Shown here: one piece after another, positions 45,998 through 53,688 of the stretch
Numbering within the stretch: the stretch's first letter is position 1
Layout of the letters: each line of letters begins with the position of its first letter
From: Bacillus sp. E(2018)
GTDB lineage: Bacteria > Bacillota > Bacilli > Bacillales > Fictibacillaceae
Length of the DNA stretch: 64,000 bases
NCBI RefSeq assembly: GCF_005503015.1
Contig: NZ_SCOL01000002.1
Coordinates: 62,001-126,000, forward strand
Direction: 5' to 3'
Notes under the pieces: generated by a model
Databases searched by the model: none
Told to the model about the DNA's origin: nothing
The model's input: only the letters and a program-made list of their open reading frames with translations
Translations under genes and position numbers: made by a program

Positions 45998-46456
45998 TTA
46001 AAGAATAGTTTCAAACGCGCTACTTAACATAGAGTCAAAACTATCGAAGGTCTGAATTAATGTTCCTGATGGCTTATCAAGCTCTACATACTCATTCTCC
46101 ACTTGATCATAACCATACCACGCTGTATTAGAATCCCCATAAAAGATATACTGCTTCTGCCAATCATTCTCATGCCATAGGTTGTTTGTTTCAATAAAAC
46201 CTTGAAAGTCTGTTGTATCCTTCTTTTCAAGAAAAACTTGATCAACACCGTAGATGACCAATCCGTTAAAGTCTAAACCATTTGTTGTCTGTAAGAACTT
46301 AATATATGAACTAGGTAATGCTACACTTATTAAATTTTGTTCAACATTGTTCTTCATTTTCAAAATTTCTCTATCACAAGCTGGATTTCTGAGTGAACTT
46401 TCGTATTTTTCTTCAATTCTTTTAATCTCCAGTAATAGGTCCTTCCAATGTGGCAT
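45998..46456 (-). CDS. SMI1/KNR4 (SUKH) immunity protein
   Basis: 152 residues from ATG 46456, which has GGAGGGG at nine bases; an upstream in-frame GTG at 46492 lacks a site. NLISVALPSSYIKFLQTTNGLDFNGLVIYGVDQVFLEKK and WYGYDQVENEYVELDKPSGTLIQTFDSFDSMLSSAFE are SUKH features. The segment immediately upstream is a truncated copy of another SUKH gene, and the join lies about 35 bases ahead of this start. Confidence 0.85.
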   Translation of the reverse strand: MPHWKDLLLEIKRIEEKYESSLRNPACDREILKMKNNVEQNLISVALPSSYIKFLQTTNGLDFNGLVIYGVDQVFLEKKDTTDFQGFIETNNLWHENDWQKQYIFYGDSNTAWYGYDQVENEYVELDKPSGTLIQTFDSFDSMLSSAFETIL

Positions 46457-46489
46457 AGCTATTTTCCCCTCCATATGTTTTGTTGGATA

Positions 46490-46810
46490 CACTTTTAATA
46501 CCTGATCATCAATAGCTGTTAATAACCTTTCAGCATATTCGTTTTTAGTAGGTCTTTCAGTTGTTCAGTACCAAATAAGTCCATGGTTTGATAAAAACCT
46601 TTCTAGCCATTCGCATGTTGTAAATAACTTCGGTACGTGAAGTCCAGTTAGTAACCTAACTCTTCTTCAAGATCCTGGAGACTTTCTTCAGTTGCTCTTA
46701 CCTCTGGAAAATGATGTGACCAAATTCCACCTACGTCGTCTTGTCTCATTAATTCTTGTTTTACTAAAATTAACGCTGCTATCCTGTCTTTCCAATTCAT
46801 CATCTTTTAG
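46490..46810 (-). pseudogene. Truncated, mutated copy of the toxin-linked SUKH gene
   Basis: Strongly similar to the SUKH gene at 53170-53688 for about 310 bases, including the toxin's last codons (GAGGAGGAACTAAAAGATG) that hold its ribosome binding site. The copy has two in-frame stops (EEELGY*LDF and HANG*KGF, TGG to TAG), a one-base deletion after EQLKD, and loses everything after LLTAIDDQVLK. A partial duplication of the toxin-immunity junction followed by decay. Confidence 0.9.
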
Positions 46811-46863
46811 TTCCTCCTCTACTTATATAAAAGAGTTTCTTGTAAAATAGTCTCTACTCGAAG

Positions 46864-46908
46864 AATATTAAAAAAGACCATGAACAACGTTTTTACATTC
46901 AAGGTCGA
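46864..46908 (-). terminator. Cassette terminator
   Basis: GACCATGAA / TTCAAGGTC arms with a loop of about 15 bases and a U-run on the minus strand, past the stop at 46933. Confidence 0.7.
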
Positions 46909-46932
46909 TGAGCTTCTAAATTATATTTTGAG

Positions 46933-47418
46933 TCATAATATACTATCTTGATAACCTACTTCTTCTACAATTTCATCTTCAATTTTTATTCCCAATCCAT
47001 CTTCTATATTCCAAGATGCATCGCACAACAATCCCAGTCTTCTTCCTTTGCTTCTTACTCTCCTTACAATTAATTCTGTCGGTTTAACCAATTTTCTTAA
47101 ATCTGAGATTGAATCAATTTCAGGAGCAATTTTATCTATTTCCGGATCATTTTCTAACATCTCTCTATATTCTTGATAATTTTCATTATAGTAATCATAA
47201 ATCTGAATTTCCGCGTCTTCTATTATTTTCTTCATATTTTGATTAAATTTAGAGAATGCATCTTTCTGCACATTTGAAAAATTAGCACTTTCATCTGCAT
47301 CCACACTTAAAATGATTTCTTTTTCTAAATCGAACATTTTAATAGTGGTTTTTCCTCTCCAAAAATTGTTTATATATTCAAGTCTTCCAAATAACTCATC
47401 ATTAATTATTGTCATCAT
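46933..47418 (-). CDS. DUF6985-like immunity-type protein (copy 2)
   Basis: 161 residues. N-terminus MMTIINDELFGRLEYINNFWRGKTTIKMFDLEKEIILSVDADE and C-terminus LLCDASWNIEDGLGIKIEDEIVEEVGYQDSIL are shared with the gene at 49414. The layout matches the DUF6985/DUF2004-type families found in toxin islands; name given with caution. GGGAGAG ribosome binding site. Confidence 0.7.
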   Translation of the reverse strand: MMTIINDELFGRLEYINNFWRGKTTIKMFDLEKEIILSVDADESANFSNVQKDAFSKFNQNMKKIIEDAEIQIYDYYNENYQEYREMLENDPEIDKIAPEIDSISDLRKLVKPTELIVRRVRSKGRRLGLLCDASWNIEDGLGIKIEDEIVEEVGYQDSIL

Positions 47419-47619
47419 TACTCTCCCTATATTTTTATAGACATTGTTTGAATGGATTTTTCAAATGATGATTCTTACGAAGTCTAAGTCTTTTTCCAAA
47501 ATGCAGTGCGAAGGAAGTCATGTTTACAACTATAAAACTTGTATAAAAGAAGGATTTTAAAAAACAGCTACTACCTATAAGATAATCAAGTGATCGTAAT
47601 TATTTCTTGTATAATTTTG

Positions 47620-48162
47620 TTACTCCACAGGTCCCATAAACTCATTAGTAATAAGCATGTGTTCCTTCAATTTAACCTTTTTCAGAAAATCTACTTTTTC
47701 TTCTCCACCTAAACCTAGTAAAGGTGTGTATCCAAAGCACTCTTCATACTTCAACTCATCATACTTCTCCATGGCAAGGGGATATGGCTGCCAAGACAAA
47801 TCTTCATTTCTAAATTCTTCATCAAAAATATTAGAAAAGAAGAATTCAAAGGTAAACATTATTGTTTTGACGGTACCGTATCTGAAATTAAGTAGTCTGA
47901 CATATCCATCAGACCATATCAATAAATCTCCCATGCCAGTAGCAAACAGTACTATTGCATCCTTATACCTTTTGCTGCTGTGTTCTAGAATCCCTTTAAA
48001 TTCATCTGGATTTACACTTTTAAAATATCCTTGCATAAAAGAACCAAATCCATATTTTCTCCATAATGCTATTATTTCATTAGGTACATTTTCTTTATAT
48101 CTCTCAATAATTTCGTTCGAGACTTTATTATGCAACTTAAAATCTTTTATATATTGTTCCAT
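47620..48162 (-). CDS. Tdi1-like immunity protein (GAD-like + DUF1851), copy 2
   Basis: 180 residues from ATG 48162 (GGGAGAG site). Early block VSNEIIERYKENVPNEIIALWRKYGFGSFMQGYFKSVNPDEF is GAD-like; late block FGYTPLLGLGGEEKVDFLKKVKLKEHMLITNEFMGPVE is the DUF1851 end. Tdi1 is the immunity protein of the Agrobacterium Tde1 DNase, whose toxin fold (Ntox15) is also that of the toxin in this island. Close paralogue of the gene at 51438. Confidence 0.82.
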   Translation of the reverse strand: MEQYIKDFKLHNKVSNEIIERYKENVPNEIIALWRKYGFGSFMQGYFKSVNPDEFKGILEHSSKRYKDAIVLFATGMGDLLIWSDGYVRLLNFRYGTVKTIMFTFEFFFSNIFDEEFRNEDLSWQPYPLAMEKYDELKYEECFGYTPLLGLGGEEKVDFLKKVKLKEHMLITNEFMGPVE

Positions 48163-48211
48163 AAGTTTCTCTCCCGGAAAAAGGTCTTGGTTTAGTATTA
48201 TGTAAGAGCTT

Positions 48212-48693
48212 TTACAAAATAAGACTAATAAATTCTCCAAAACTACTTGCCGTTAAGTACGTAACAGGCTCTAATTCTCCTGATTCCTCATGGCTCCAGA
48301 CACAAACACTAGGGTTGTTGTTGCCCTCTCTATAGTCTAAACACACAAAGTCACCAGCAAATAACACTGCAATTGGCAGGATTTCCGCACCAATTAAATC
48401 TTCGTTGTCTGTTAGTCGATCTTCCAATTGAGTCAAAGTAACACTTAAATCGTAAACCCCTAAATGATCTTCATTGTTCTTTGGGTTTTCTAATAAACAT
48501 AAAAAGCGATCTATTGCATATTCATGACCATTTTCTTTACAAGTAAACGTGCCTACCACTGGTTTCCCACCATTATTATGCTGAAGAAAGCTTTTAAAAT
48601 CCTCTGGTAGTTTTAGCCTCCAGTTTTTTTCTTTTTTTCAAACAGCTTATCTGAAGGTAAGGGGAGTATAAGAGTGCTTTTGTCTATTTCCAT
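48212..48693 (-). pseudogene. SUKH immunity gene frameshifted in an A-run
   Basis: AGGAGG precedes ATG 48693. The frame MEIDKSTLILPLPSDKLFEKKKK stops soon after AAAAAAAGAAAAAAACTGG (around 48625). In the +1 frame the protein resumes as NWRLKLPEDFKSFLQHNNGGKPVVGTFTC and continues to a normal SUKH C-terminus (115 codons open). One added A would restore a 160-residue protein. Homopolymer error, phase-variable slippage or decay are all possible. Confidence 0.8.
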
Positions 48694-48728
48694 AAATTAA
48701 AATACCTCCTTTTATCTAGAACATCAGC

Positions 48729-49154
48729 CTAAAACCCAGTGTCATATGTTAAATATTCTGCTTCCCATTTTTCTTGTTTTTCGACAGGACTCAATTGAGA
48801 TAAATCATCATAACCATAATTAATCTTAAGCTTACCTGTGTTTTCTAATATGTAAGTTAGATTAGTCCATTTTTCTTGTCCTTGCTCTAAGAACTCTTCA
48901 TGTAATCTTGAAATATTTTGATACAATTCGTTTTCAAGCCGATCATATTCACTCTCAACCATGTTATAAATCTCAACTATATCAAGACTATATATAGGAC
49001 TCCCACCAGATTCAGGATAATAATAAAAATACACTTTTTTATAACCCTCTCTAATCTCAGCGTATAATAAAACCTGTTTCCAGTCCTCTTGTATAATATT
49101 GAGTAATGTATTAGCGATTTGTTGATACGTCTGTTCCATTATTTTGCTTTCCAT
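48729..49154 (-). CDS. YezG/DUF600-family immunity protein
   Basis: 141 residues, GGAGGG at normal spacing. MEQTYQQIANTLLNIIQEDWKQVLLYAEIREGYKKVYFYYYPESGGSPIYSLDI and EQGQEKWTNLTYILENTGKLKINYGYDDLSQLSPVEKQEKWEAEYL are typical of YezG. Located 36 bases upstream of the frameshifted SUKH gene, possibly co-transcribed. Confidence 0.82.
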   Translation of the reverse strand: MESKIMEQTYQQIANTLLNIIQEDWKQVLLYAEIREGYKKVYFYYYPESGGSPIYSLDIVEIYNMVESEYDRLENELYQNISRLHEEFLEQGQEKWTNLTYILENTGKLKINYGYDDLSQLSPVEKQEKWEAEYLTYDTGF

Positions 49155-49287
49155 TAAAGATACCCTCCTGAATTACTTGTGTTTCTATTATCAAATTTTT
49201 TAGGTGCAATTATGTTTTGGGATGGGTTAGTCGAAGGGTTCAATGAAGTATATAAGTATTTCAACTCATAGTAGCTAGATAAATATA

Positions 49288-49328
49288 ATACAAAACCACT
49301 GCACTTAAACTGTTGCAGTGGTTCTTGA
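49288..49328 (-). terminator. Cassette terminator
   Basis: AACCACTGCA / TGCAGTGGTT arms; short U-rich tail on the minus strand. Confidence 0.65.
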
Positions 49329-49360
49329 TGAAATACTTTTTTGTACTCAAAATTATTTTT

Positions 49361-49409
49361 GCTATATGATTAGCTGTTTTAACATCATCATTCGAAGTTA
49401 TTAACTCAT
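49361..49409 (-). pseudogene. Remnant of a family-B immunity gene
   Basis: GCTATATGATTAGCTGTTTT..CATCATCATTCG closely matches 50144-50190 inside the C-terminal coding part of the family-B gene at 50104. Only about 45 bases remain; no start or frame of its own. A recombination scar in the 49155-49413 gap. Confidence 0.7.
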
Positions 49410-49413
49410 TCAT

Positions 49414-49881
49414 TTAAATCGCAATATCCTGGTAACCTACTTCAATTATTTTCTCATCTAACATACGAACTCCAAGGCCATTCTCTGTATCCCATGTACA
49501 CTTAAGTGTGGCTCTGATATCTCTGCCTTCACACAGATCTCCATAAGGAACAACAATACCGTCTAACTCTATCATTTTAAGTATTTGTTCAATTGTTTCA
49601 ACTTTTGGATAATGATTATTCACTTCTATATCATAACCCAATTCTTTCCTTCTTTGTTCATAATAAGTGAAGATGGACTGTAACATATCTTTTTGTACGT
49701 GTTCCCAATTTTGTATGAATGCATCATATGCTACGTATTGTTCCTCATCAAAATTACCGTCCTCTTCCCCATCTATCATTAAAGTTATCATAGTTTCTTT
49801 TCCCCAAAATTGAATAAAAGTATCCTTAGTCCAACCATATTCATACTCAAGCTCACCGAAAACTGAATCATTTATTATCAC
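49414..49881 (-). CDS. DUF6985-like immunity-type protein (copy 1)
   Basis: 155 residues, GTG start with AGGAG upstream. VFGELEYEYGWTKDTFIQFWGKETMITLMIDGEEDGNFDEEQYVAYDAF and LKCTWDTENGLGVRMLDEKIIEVGYQDIAI parallel the gene at 46933. Soluble, acidic, with no enzymatic motif. Annotation as immunity rests on family type and context. Confidence 0.7.
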   Translation of the reverse strand: MIINDSVFGELEYEYGWTKDTFIQFWGKETMITLMIDGEEDGNFDEEQYVAYDAFIQNWEHVQKDMLQSIFTYYEQRRKELGYDIEVNNHYPKVETIEQILKMIELDGIVVPYGDLCEGRDIRATLKCTWDTENGLGVRMLDEKIIEVGYQDIAI

Positions 49882-50009
49882 CTTACAAGCTCCTCCTTAT
49901 GCCTCTAGTCTACATTCCAATACAGAGTACATGAGGCAACTCTGCTTTTTGTTATCTTATATTCAAGGCTCTTCTAAATTTACGTGTTTAGCAGCTCTCC
50001 ATAATCGCG

Positions 50010-50048
50010 AAAAAACACTTGCTTGCCTAAAGACAATCAAGTGTTTTC
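50010..50048 (-). terminator. Cassette terminator, AACACTTG / CAAGTGTT type
   Basis: AAAACACTTG..CAAGTGTTTT with a 16-base interior. One of four related hairpins, with those at 50700, 51374 and 53041, that punctuate the island. Confidence 0.75.
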
Positions 50049-50103
50049 ATCATACTTTATCAACTTTACTCCTTATAAAACTTAACATATAATCCCATAA
50101 AAA

Positions 50104-50559
50104 CTAGAGATTATTATTTCTAACTTCTTCAAACCATTCATCAGCTATATGATTAGCTGTTTTCATATCATCATTCGTATATACTAAATCATAATCGTGC
50201 TCTGCTTTAAAGTCACCACTATGTACATTATAAATTAATTTCATTTCTGTAGGCATTTCTTTATTGTATTCTTTGCATAAAGTTTCTATTTTTTCAATAT
50301 TATCATTAATTATATTTAGTACCGAAAGCATTCTATTTGGAGAAACATCATATTCTTCGTCTCCATCTTCCAAAGCATCATTCACTTTATTACACTTTAC
50401 GTATTTGTTGTTCATTAAATAAAAGAACTTACTCGAAATAATATTTCCTTCACACGATGCGTAAACGTATATTTTATCTGCTCTTTCATTGATATATTCC
50501 ATACAAATAGATATCATATCCGCTTGCAACTCACTAAATCTATCTTCAAAATCTTTCAT
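50104..50559 (-). CDS. Immunity-type protein, YezG/DUF600-like family B (copy 2)
   Basis: 151 residues from ATG 50559 (GGGAGTG site). FEDRFSELQADMISICMEYINERADKIYVYASCE, YDVSPNRMLSVLNIINDNI, NKEMPTEMKLIYNV and YDLVYTNDDMKTANHIADEWFEEV are shared with copies at 45412 and 52049. Cytoplasmic. Role by context. Confidence 0.72.
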   Translation of the reverse strand: MKDFEDRFSELQADMISICMEYINERADKIYVYASCEGNIISSKFFYLMNNKYVKCNKVNDALEDGDEEYDVSPNRMLSVLNIINDNIEKIETLCKEYNKEMPTEMKLIYNVHSGDFKAEHDYDLVYTNDDMKTANHIADEWFEEVRNNNL

Positions 50560-50697
50560 ACTACCATTCACTCCCACTCCTTGGTTAGTTTCTAAAGATT
50601 TATTATGATGCGTATTACTTCCAGAACAGATTATATTAATAGTGAAGTAATTCCCGAACCATATACTAAGACGAGTTCGTATGCCACTACGCCAGAC

Positions 50698-50742
50698 AAA
50701 AAAAACACTTGCTGCCCTCAAAGACAATCAAGTGCTTTAAGT
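50698..50742 (-). terminator. Cassette terminator, AACACTTG / CAAGTGCTT type
   Basis: Same arm sequences as at 50010, with a U-run on the minus strand, just past the stop of the broken YezG gene. Confidence 0.75.
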
Positions 50743-50773
50743 TCATGTTCAAAACTATTTATCCAACGTTATA

Positions 50774-51259
50774 TCAAATAGGATTAGTAGAAAATTCGCG
50801 GTTATACTTTTCAATTAATGCTTTATCTTTATCATCATTTGGTACTTCACCTAAATATTTATTCTTCCAAATAATCATCTGGTCACTAAAACTGTAGTCG
50901 GTATTAAACCAATCGGTATAATCATAGTGCATACTGAATTTCCCACTACTTTCTAGAGACATTGTAAATGCATACCAAGGATCCTGTCCATTTTCTTTAA
51001 AAATACCTCGTAGTTTCTTACTCAGTGTATATAAAATATCTTCTTTTCTTTCAAACTCGTCTTCATCAATTTGAAATTAAAAAGGTATCTCTAAACTATA
51101 CTTAAATTTCATATTTTCAAGTGTATTATAATAAAAGTAAGTTCCGCCTCCATTTTCCGAAATTTGAGCATAAAAATAAAATTTATTCCAATCCTCTGGG
51201 ATCATTTCATTAACTGTTTCAGCTATCTCTCTATATAATCTATTCATTTCTTTTTCCAT
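50774..51259 (-). pseudogene. YezG/DUF600 immunity gene with an in-frame nonsense codon
   Basis: GGAGGG precedes ATG 51259. MNRLYREIAETVNEMIPEDWNKFYFYAQ and GGGTYFYYNTLENMKFKYSLEIPF end at TAA (51077-51079). The same frame then continues (FQIDEDEFERKEDILYTL ... ENGQDPWYAFTMSLESSGKFSMHYDYTDW ...) to 50774. Total 161 codons plus the stop, exactly the length of an intact YezG. A single nonsense change or sequencing error. Confidence 0.85.
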
Positions 51260-51371
51260 GTTGACCCTCCTGCTCTATTTTCAATAGTTTTCTTAAAAAT
51301 TTCTTTACCCTCAATTTTATAAACTACTTAATATGAATCTTGTCTTAATGAGGTTCTAAGAGAGAGCGTTT

Positions 51372-51414
51372 TAAAAAAGCACTTGTCACCTTTTAAGGGT
51401 AATCAAGTGCTTAT
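51372..51414 (-). terminator. Cassette terminator, GCACTTG / CAAGTGC type
   Basis: AAAAAAGCACTTG..CAAGTGCTT with CACC/GGGT inner pairing, past the stop at 51438. Confidence 0.75.
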
Positions 51415-51437
51415 AAATTCCTTTATCATCTTTTTGT

Positions 51438-51992
51438 TTACTCAACAGGTCCCATAAATTCAGTAATAATAAGTATATGTTCCTTCAAATTAACCTTTTT
51501 TAGGTGTTCTACTTTTTCCTCTCCACCCAAACCTAGTAAAGGAGTGTAGCCAAAGCAATATTCATATTCTGGTTCTTTATATTTTTCTATTGCTTCAGGA
51601 TAAGGAGACCAGTCTAATACCTTTTGTTTAAATGCCTCTTCCTCTAAAAACCTCAGAAACAATGAGTATTTTGAAGCTACCACTTTTGTATTACCTTTTC
51701 GATAATTAATTGTTACAATGTAGGACTCTTGATTCTCATCTTTTTCAAAAAGTATAACATCACCCATGGATGTAGTGAATATAGGGGTTGTCCCTTCACT
51801 TCTTAAATAAGAATCATTCACTATCGATTTATATTCATCTGGGTTAATAATTTTTAAATACCCATTCATTAATGTTCCATAGCCGTATGTTTTCCATGCG
51901 GCAATTAATTCTTCTGGAAGCATGTCTTTGTATTTGTTAATGGTATACTCCTCAACTTCACTTACCCTATTGAAATCTTTGAATATATCCAT
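51438..51992 (-). CDS. Tdi1-like immunity protein (GAD-like + DUF1851), copy 1
   Basis: 184 residues, GAGGAGG upstream. EYTINKYKDMLPEELIAAWKTYGYGTLMNGYLKIINPDEYKSI is GAD-like, TSMGDVILFEKDENQESY the middle, FGYTPLLGLGGEEKVEHLKKVNLKEHILIITEFMGPVE the DUF1851 end. Tdi1 homologues bind and block Ntox15 DNases, so this may be a true antidote to the toxin at the head of the island (inference). Confidence 0.83.
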   Translation of the reverse strand: MDIFKDFNRVSEVEEYTINKYKDMLPEELIAAWKTYGYGTLMNGYLKIINPDEYKSIVNDSYLRSEGTTPIFTTSMGDVILFEKDENQESYIVTINYRKGNTKVVASKYSLFLRFLEEEAFKQKVLDWSPYPEAIEKYKEPEYEYCFGYTPLLGLGGEEKVEHLKKVNLKEHILIITEFMGPVE

Positions 51993-52048
51993 ACTACAAA
52001 CCTCCTCTCATAACAGCTAATTAGGAAAGTACGTAAGCGTTAAAATTT

Positions 52049-52507
52049 TCATACTCTACTACTATTAGATAATTCTTTAAACCACTCATCCGCTATATCA
52101 CTTGCAGTTTTATTCTCATCATTCATATATACTAACTCATACTTGTATTCAGCAGTAAATTTTCCACTTTTCACATCATATCTAATCTTCATTTCAGTTG
52201 GCATATCTCTCTCATATTCTTTACAAGTATTTTTAATACTCTCAAAATCTTCGTTTAATATATCTAGTACCATAAACTGTCGTTTAGCAGAAACGTCATA
52301 TTCTCTGTCGTTATCGATTAATACGTCATTTAATTTATGAGGTTTTACATATTGATCATGAATTAAATAAAAGAATTTACTCGAAATTACAGTTTCTTCA
52401 CATGAAGCATAGATGTATATTTGATCAGCCCTATCCTCTACATATTCCAGACATATAGAGACCATATCTGCTTGCAGTGCACTAAACTTATCTTCAAATT
52501 CTTTCAT
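52049..52507 (-). CDS. Immunity-type protein, YezG/DUF600-like family B (copy 1)
   Basis: 152 residues, AAGGAG upstream. FEDKFSALQADMVSICLEYVEDRADQIYIYASCEE, YDVSAKRQFMVLDILNEDFE, ERDMPTEMKIRYDV and YKYELVYMNDENKTASDIADEWFKEL define the family. Highest similarity to the 50104 copy. It follows a SUKH gene by 47 bases. Confidence 0.72.
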   Translation of the reverse strand: MKEFEDKFSALQADMVSICLEYVEDRADQIYIYASCEETVISSKFFYLIHDQYVKPHKLNDVLIDNDREYDVSAKRQFMVLDILNEDFESIKNTCKEYERDMPTEMKIRYDVKSGKFTAEYKYELVYMNDENKTASDIADEWFKELSNSSRV

Positions 52508-52554
52508 CCTGCTTTAGCTCCTTAGATTTATTCATGCTTAAAAGTTAGCCATCA

Positions 52555-53004
52555 TTACTCTTCCAAACTGGCATGTAACATGCTTAAAAATTGGTTAATA
52601 TCATTTGCAAGAAAGTACATATTACTCATGTCATCCGGATACTCTGATTCTTGTTCATGATCCCAAAAATAAATATTTTCATAATAGGATTCATTCGTTC
52701 CCAAACAAATTACGTTACCTGCAGAATCGTCTGCAATAGGAATGAACCCATTCGGAAGTCTAAACTCATATATATCGATTACCTTCTCTAAATTATCGTA
52801 CATATCTCCGATGCCATTAAATACATTTATAACACTATGCCCTTTTTCATCTGAAATTTTAAATGTACTAGCGGAAGGGTAACCACCATTCCACTGAAGT
52901 AAGAATTGTTTATATTTTTCGGTTAACTTTACTTCGTTTTCATTTTCAAATTGTTTAATGGTTTCTATTGAAATTTTTTCGTTATTACCTTCTATCAATA
53001 TCAT
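52555..53004 (-). CDS. SMI1/KNR4 (SUKH) immunity protein
   Basis: 149 residues from ATG 53004 with AAGGAGG at eight bases. ISIETIKQFENENEVKLTEKYKQFLLQWNGGYPSASTFKI, LPNGFIPIADDSAGNVICLGTNESYYENIYFWDHEQES and LANDINQFLSML are classic SUKH (Smi1/YobK group) motifs. Second immunity gene after the toxin. Confidence 0.87.
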   Translation of the reverse strand: MILIEGNNEKISIETIKQFENENEVKLTEKYKQFLLQWNGGYPSASTFKISDEKGHSVINVFNGIGDMYDNLEKVIDIYEFRLPNGFIPIADDSAGNVICLGTNESYYENIYFWDHEQESEYPDDMSNMYFLANDINQFLSMLHASLEE

Positions 53005-53038
53005 TGTAATTTCCTCCTTCCGATTGCCAGGCATTAGT

Positions 53039-53082
53039 ATTAAAAAACACTTGTTACCTTATGAGGGTAATCAAGTGTTTGT
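53039..53082 (-). terminator. Cassette terminator, AACACTTG / CAAGTGTT type
   Basis: AAAAAACACTTG..ACCTTA / TGAGGGT..CAAGTGTTT. The bases to its right (53098-53125) resemble the 3' end of the Tdi1-like genes (TTTACTCAACAG), a possible further scar. Confidence 0.7.
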
Positions 53083-53169
53083 AATTAATTCTTTTATAAT
53101 TTTTTCATTTACTCAACAGATCACATGCTTCGGTGAACTATGGTTAATTATATTCACTTTACCTATTTG

Positions 53170-53688
53170 TTAGCTTTTTAAAGCCAAAACTTCTTCTCGA
53201 TTGTAGTCTATCATTGCTAGAAAAAATTCAGCAAAATTCTCAAATCTATCTATTTCTTCTCCAGCAAACCAAAGTATCTCTCCTGGTTTAGCTGAATTTG
53301 GTAGGCTTAATACAAATAAATCCTTATCATGTTCCGTAGCAGCTATTGGCAATAGTTCACTTCTACTAACACCACTTTCTTTTAATACCTGATCATCAAT
53401 AGCTGTTAATAGCATTTCAGCATATTCTTTTTTAGTGGAGTCTTTCAGTTGTTCAGTACCAAATAAGTCTACCGTTTGATAAAAACCTTTCCAACCATTT
53501 GCATGTTGTAAGAAGTCTCGATACGTTAAGTCCAGTTTATAACCCAATTCTTCTTCAAGATCTAGAAGACTTTCTTCAGTTGCTCCTACCTCTGGAAAAT
53601 GATGTGGCCAAATTTTCTCTACATCTTGTTTCATCAATTCTTGTTTTACTAAAATTAAAGTTGCTATCATGTCTTTCCAATTAATCAT
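53170..53688 (-). CDS. SUKH immunity protein paired with the LXG toxin
   Basis: 172 residues. PHHFPEVGATEESLLDLEEELGYKLDLTYRDFLQHANGWKGFYQTVDLFG, LLPIAATEHDKDLFVLSLPNSAKPGEILWFAGEEIDRFENFAEFFLAMI are SUKH features like YobK. Its ATG overlaps the toxin stop by eight bases, and its ribosome binding site lies in the toxin's last codons, so the two are translated together. This is the most probable cognate antidote. Confidence 0.9.
   Translation of the reverse strand: MINWKDMIATLILVKQELMKQDVEKIWPHHFPEVGATEESLLDLEEELGYKLDLTYRDFLQHANGWKGFYQTVDLFGTEQLKDSTKKEYAEMLLTAIDDQVLKESGVSRSELLPIAATEHDKDLFVLSLPNSAKPGEILWFAGEEIDRFENFAEFFLAMIDYNREEVLALKS

Noticed and set aside
48212..48559. Annotating the 115-codon SUKH frame as a complete gene
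   Set aside because: Its first methionine-like codon lies inside the fold, and the true start with a ribosome binding site is found upstream across a frameshift.
50560..50727. N-terminal extension of the family-B protein from 50727
   Set aside because: The extension is unlike its paralogues, overlaps a terminator hairpin and lacks a ribosome binding site; ATG 50559 has one.
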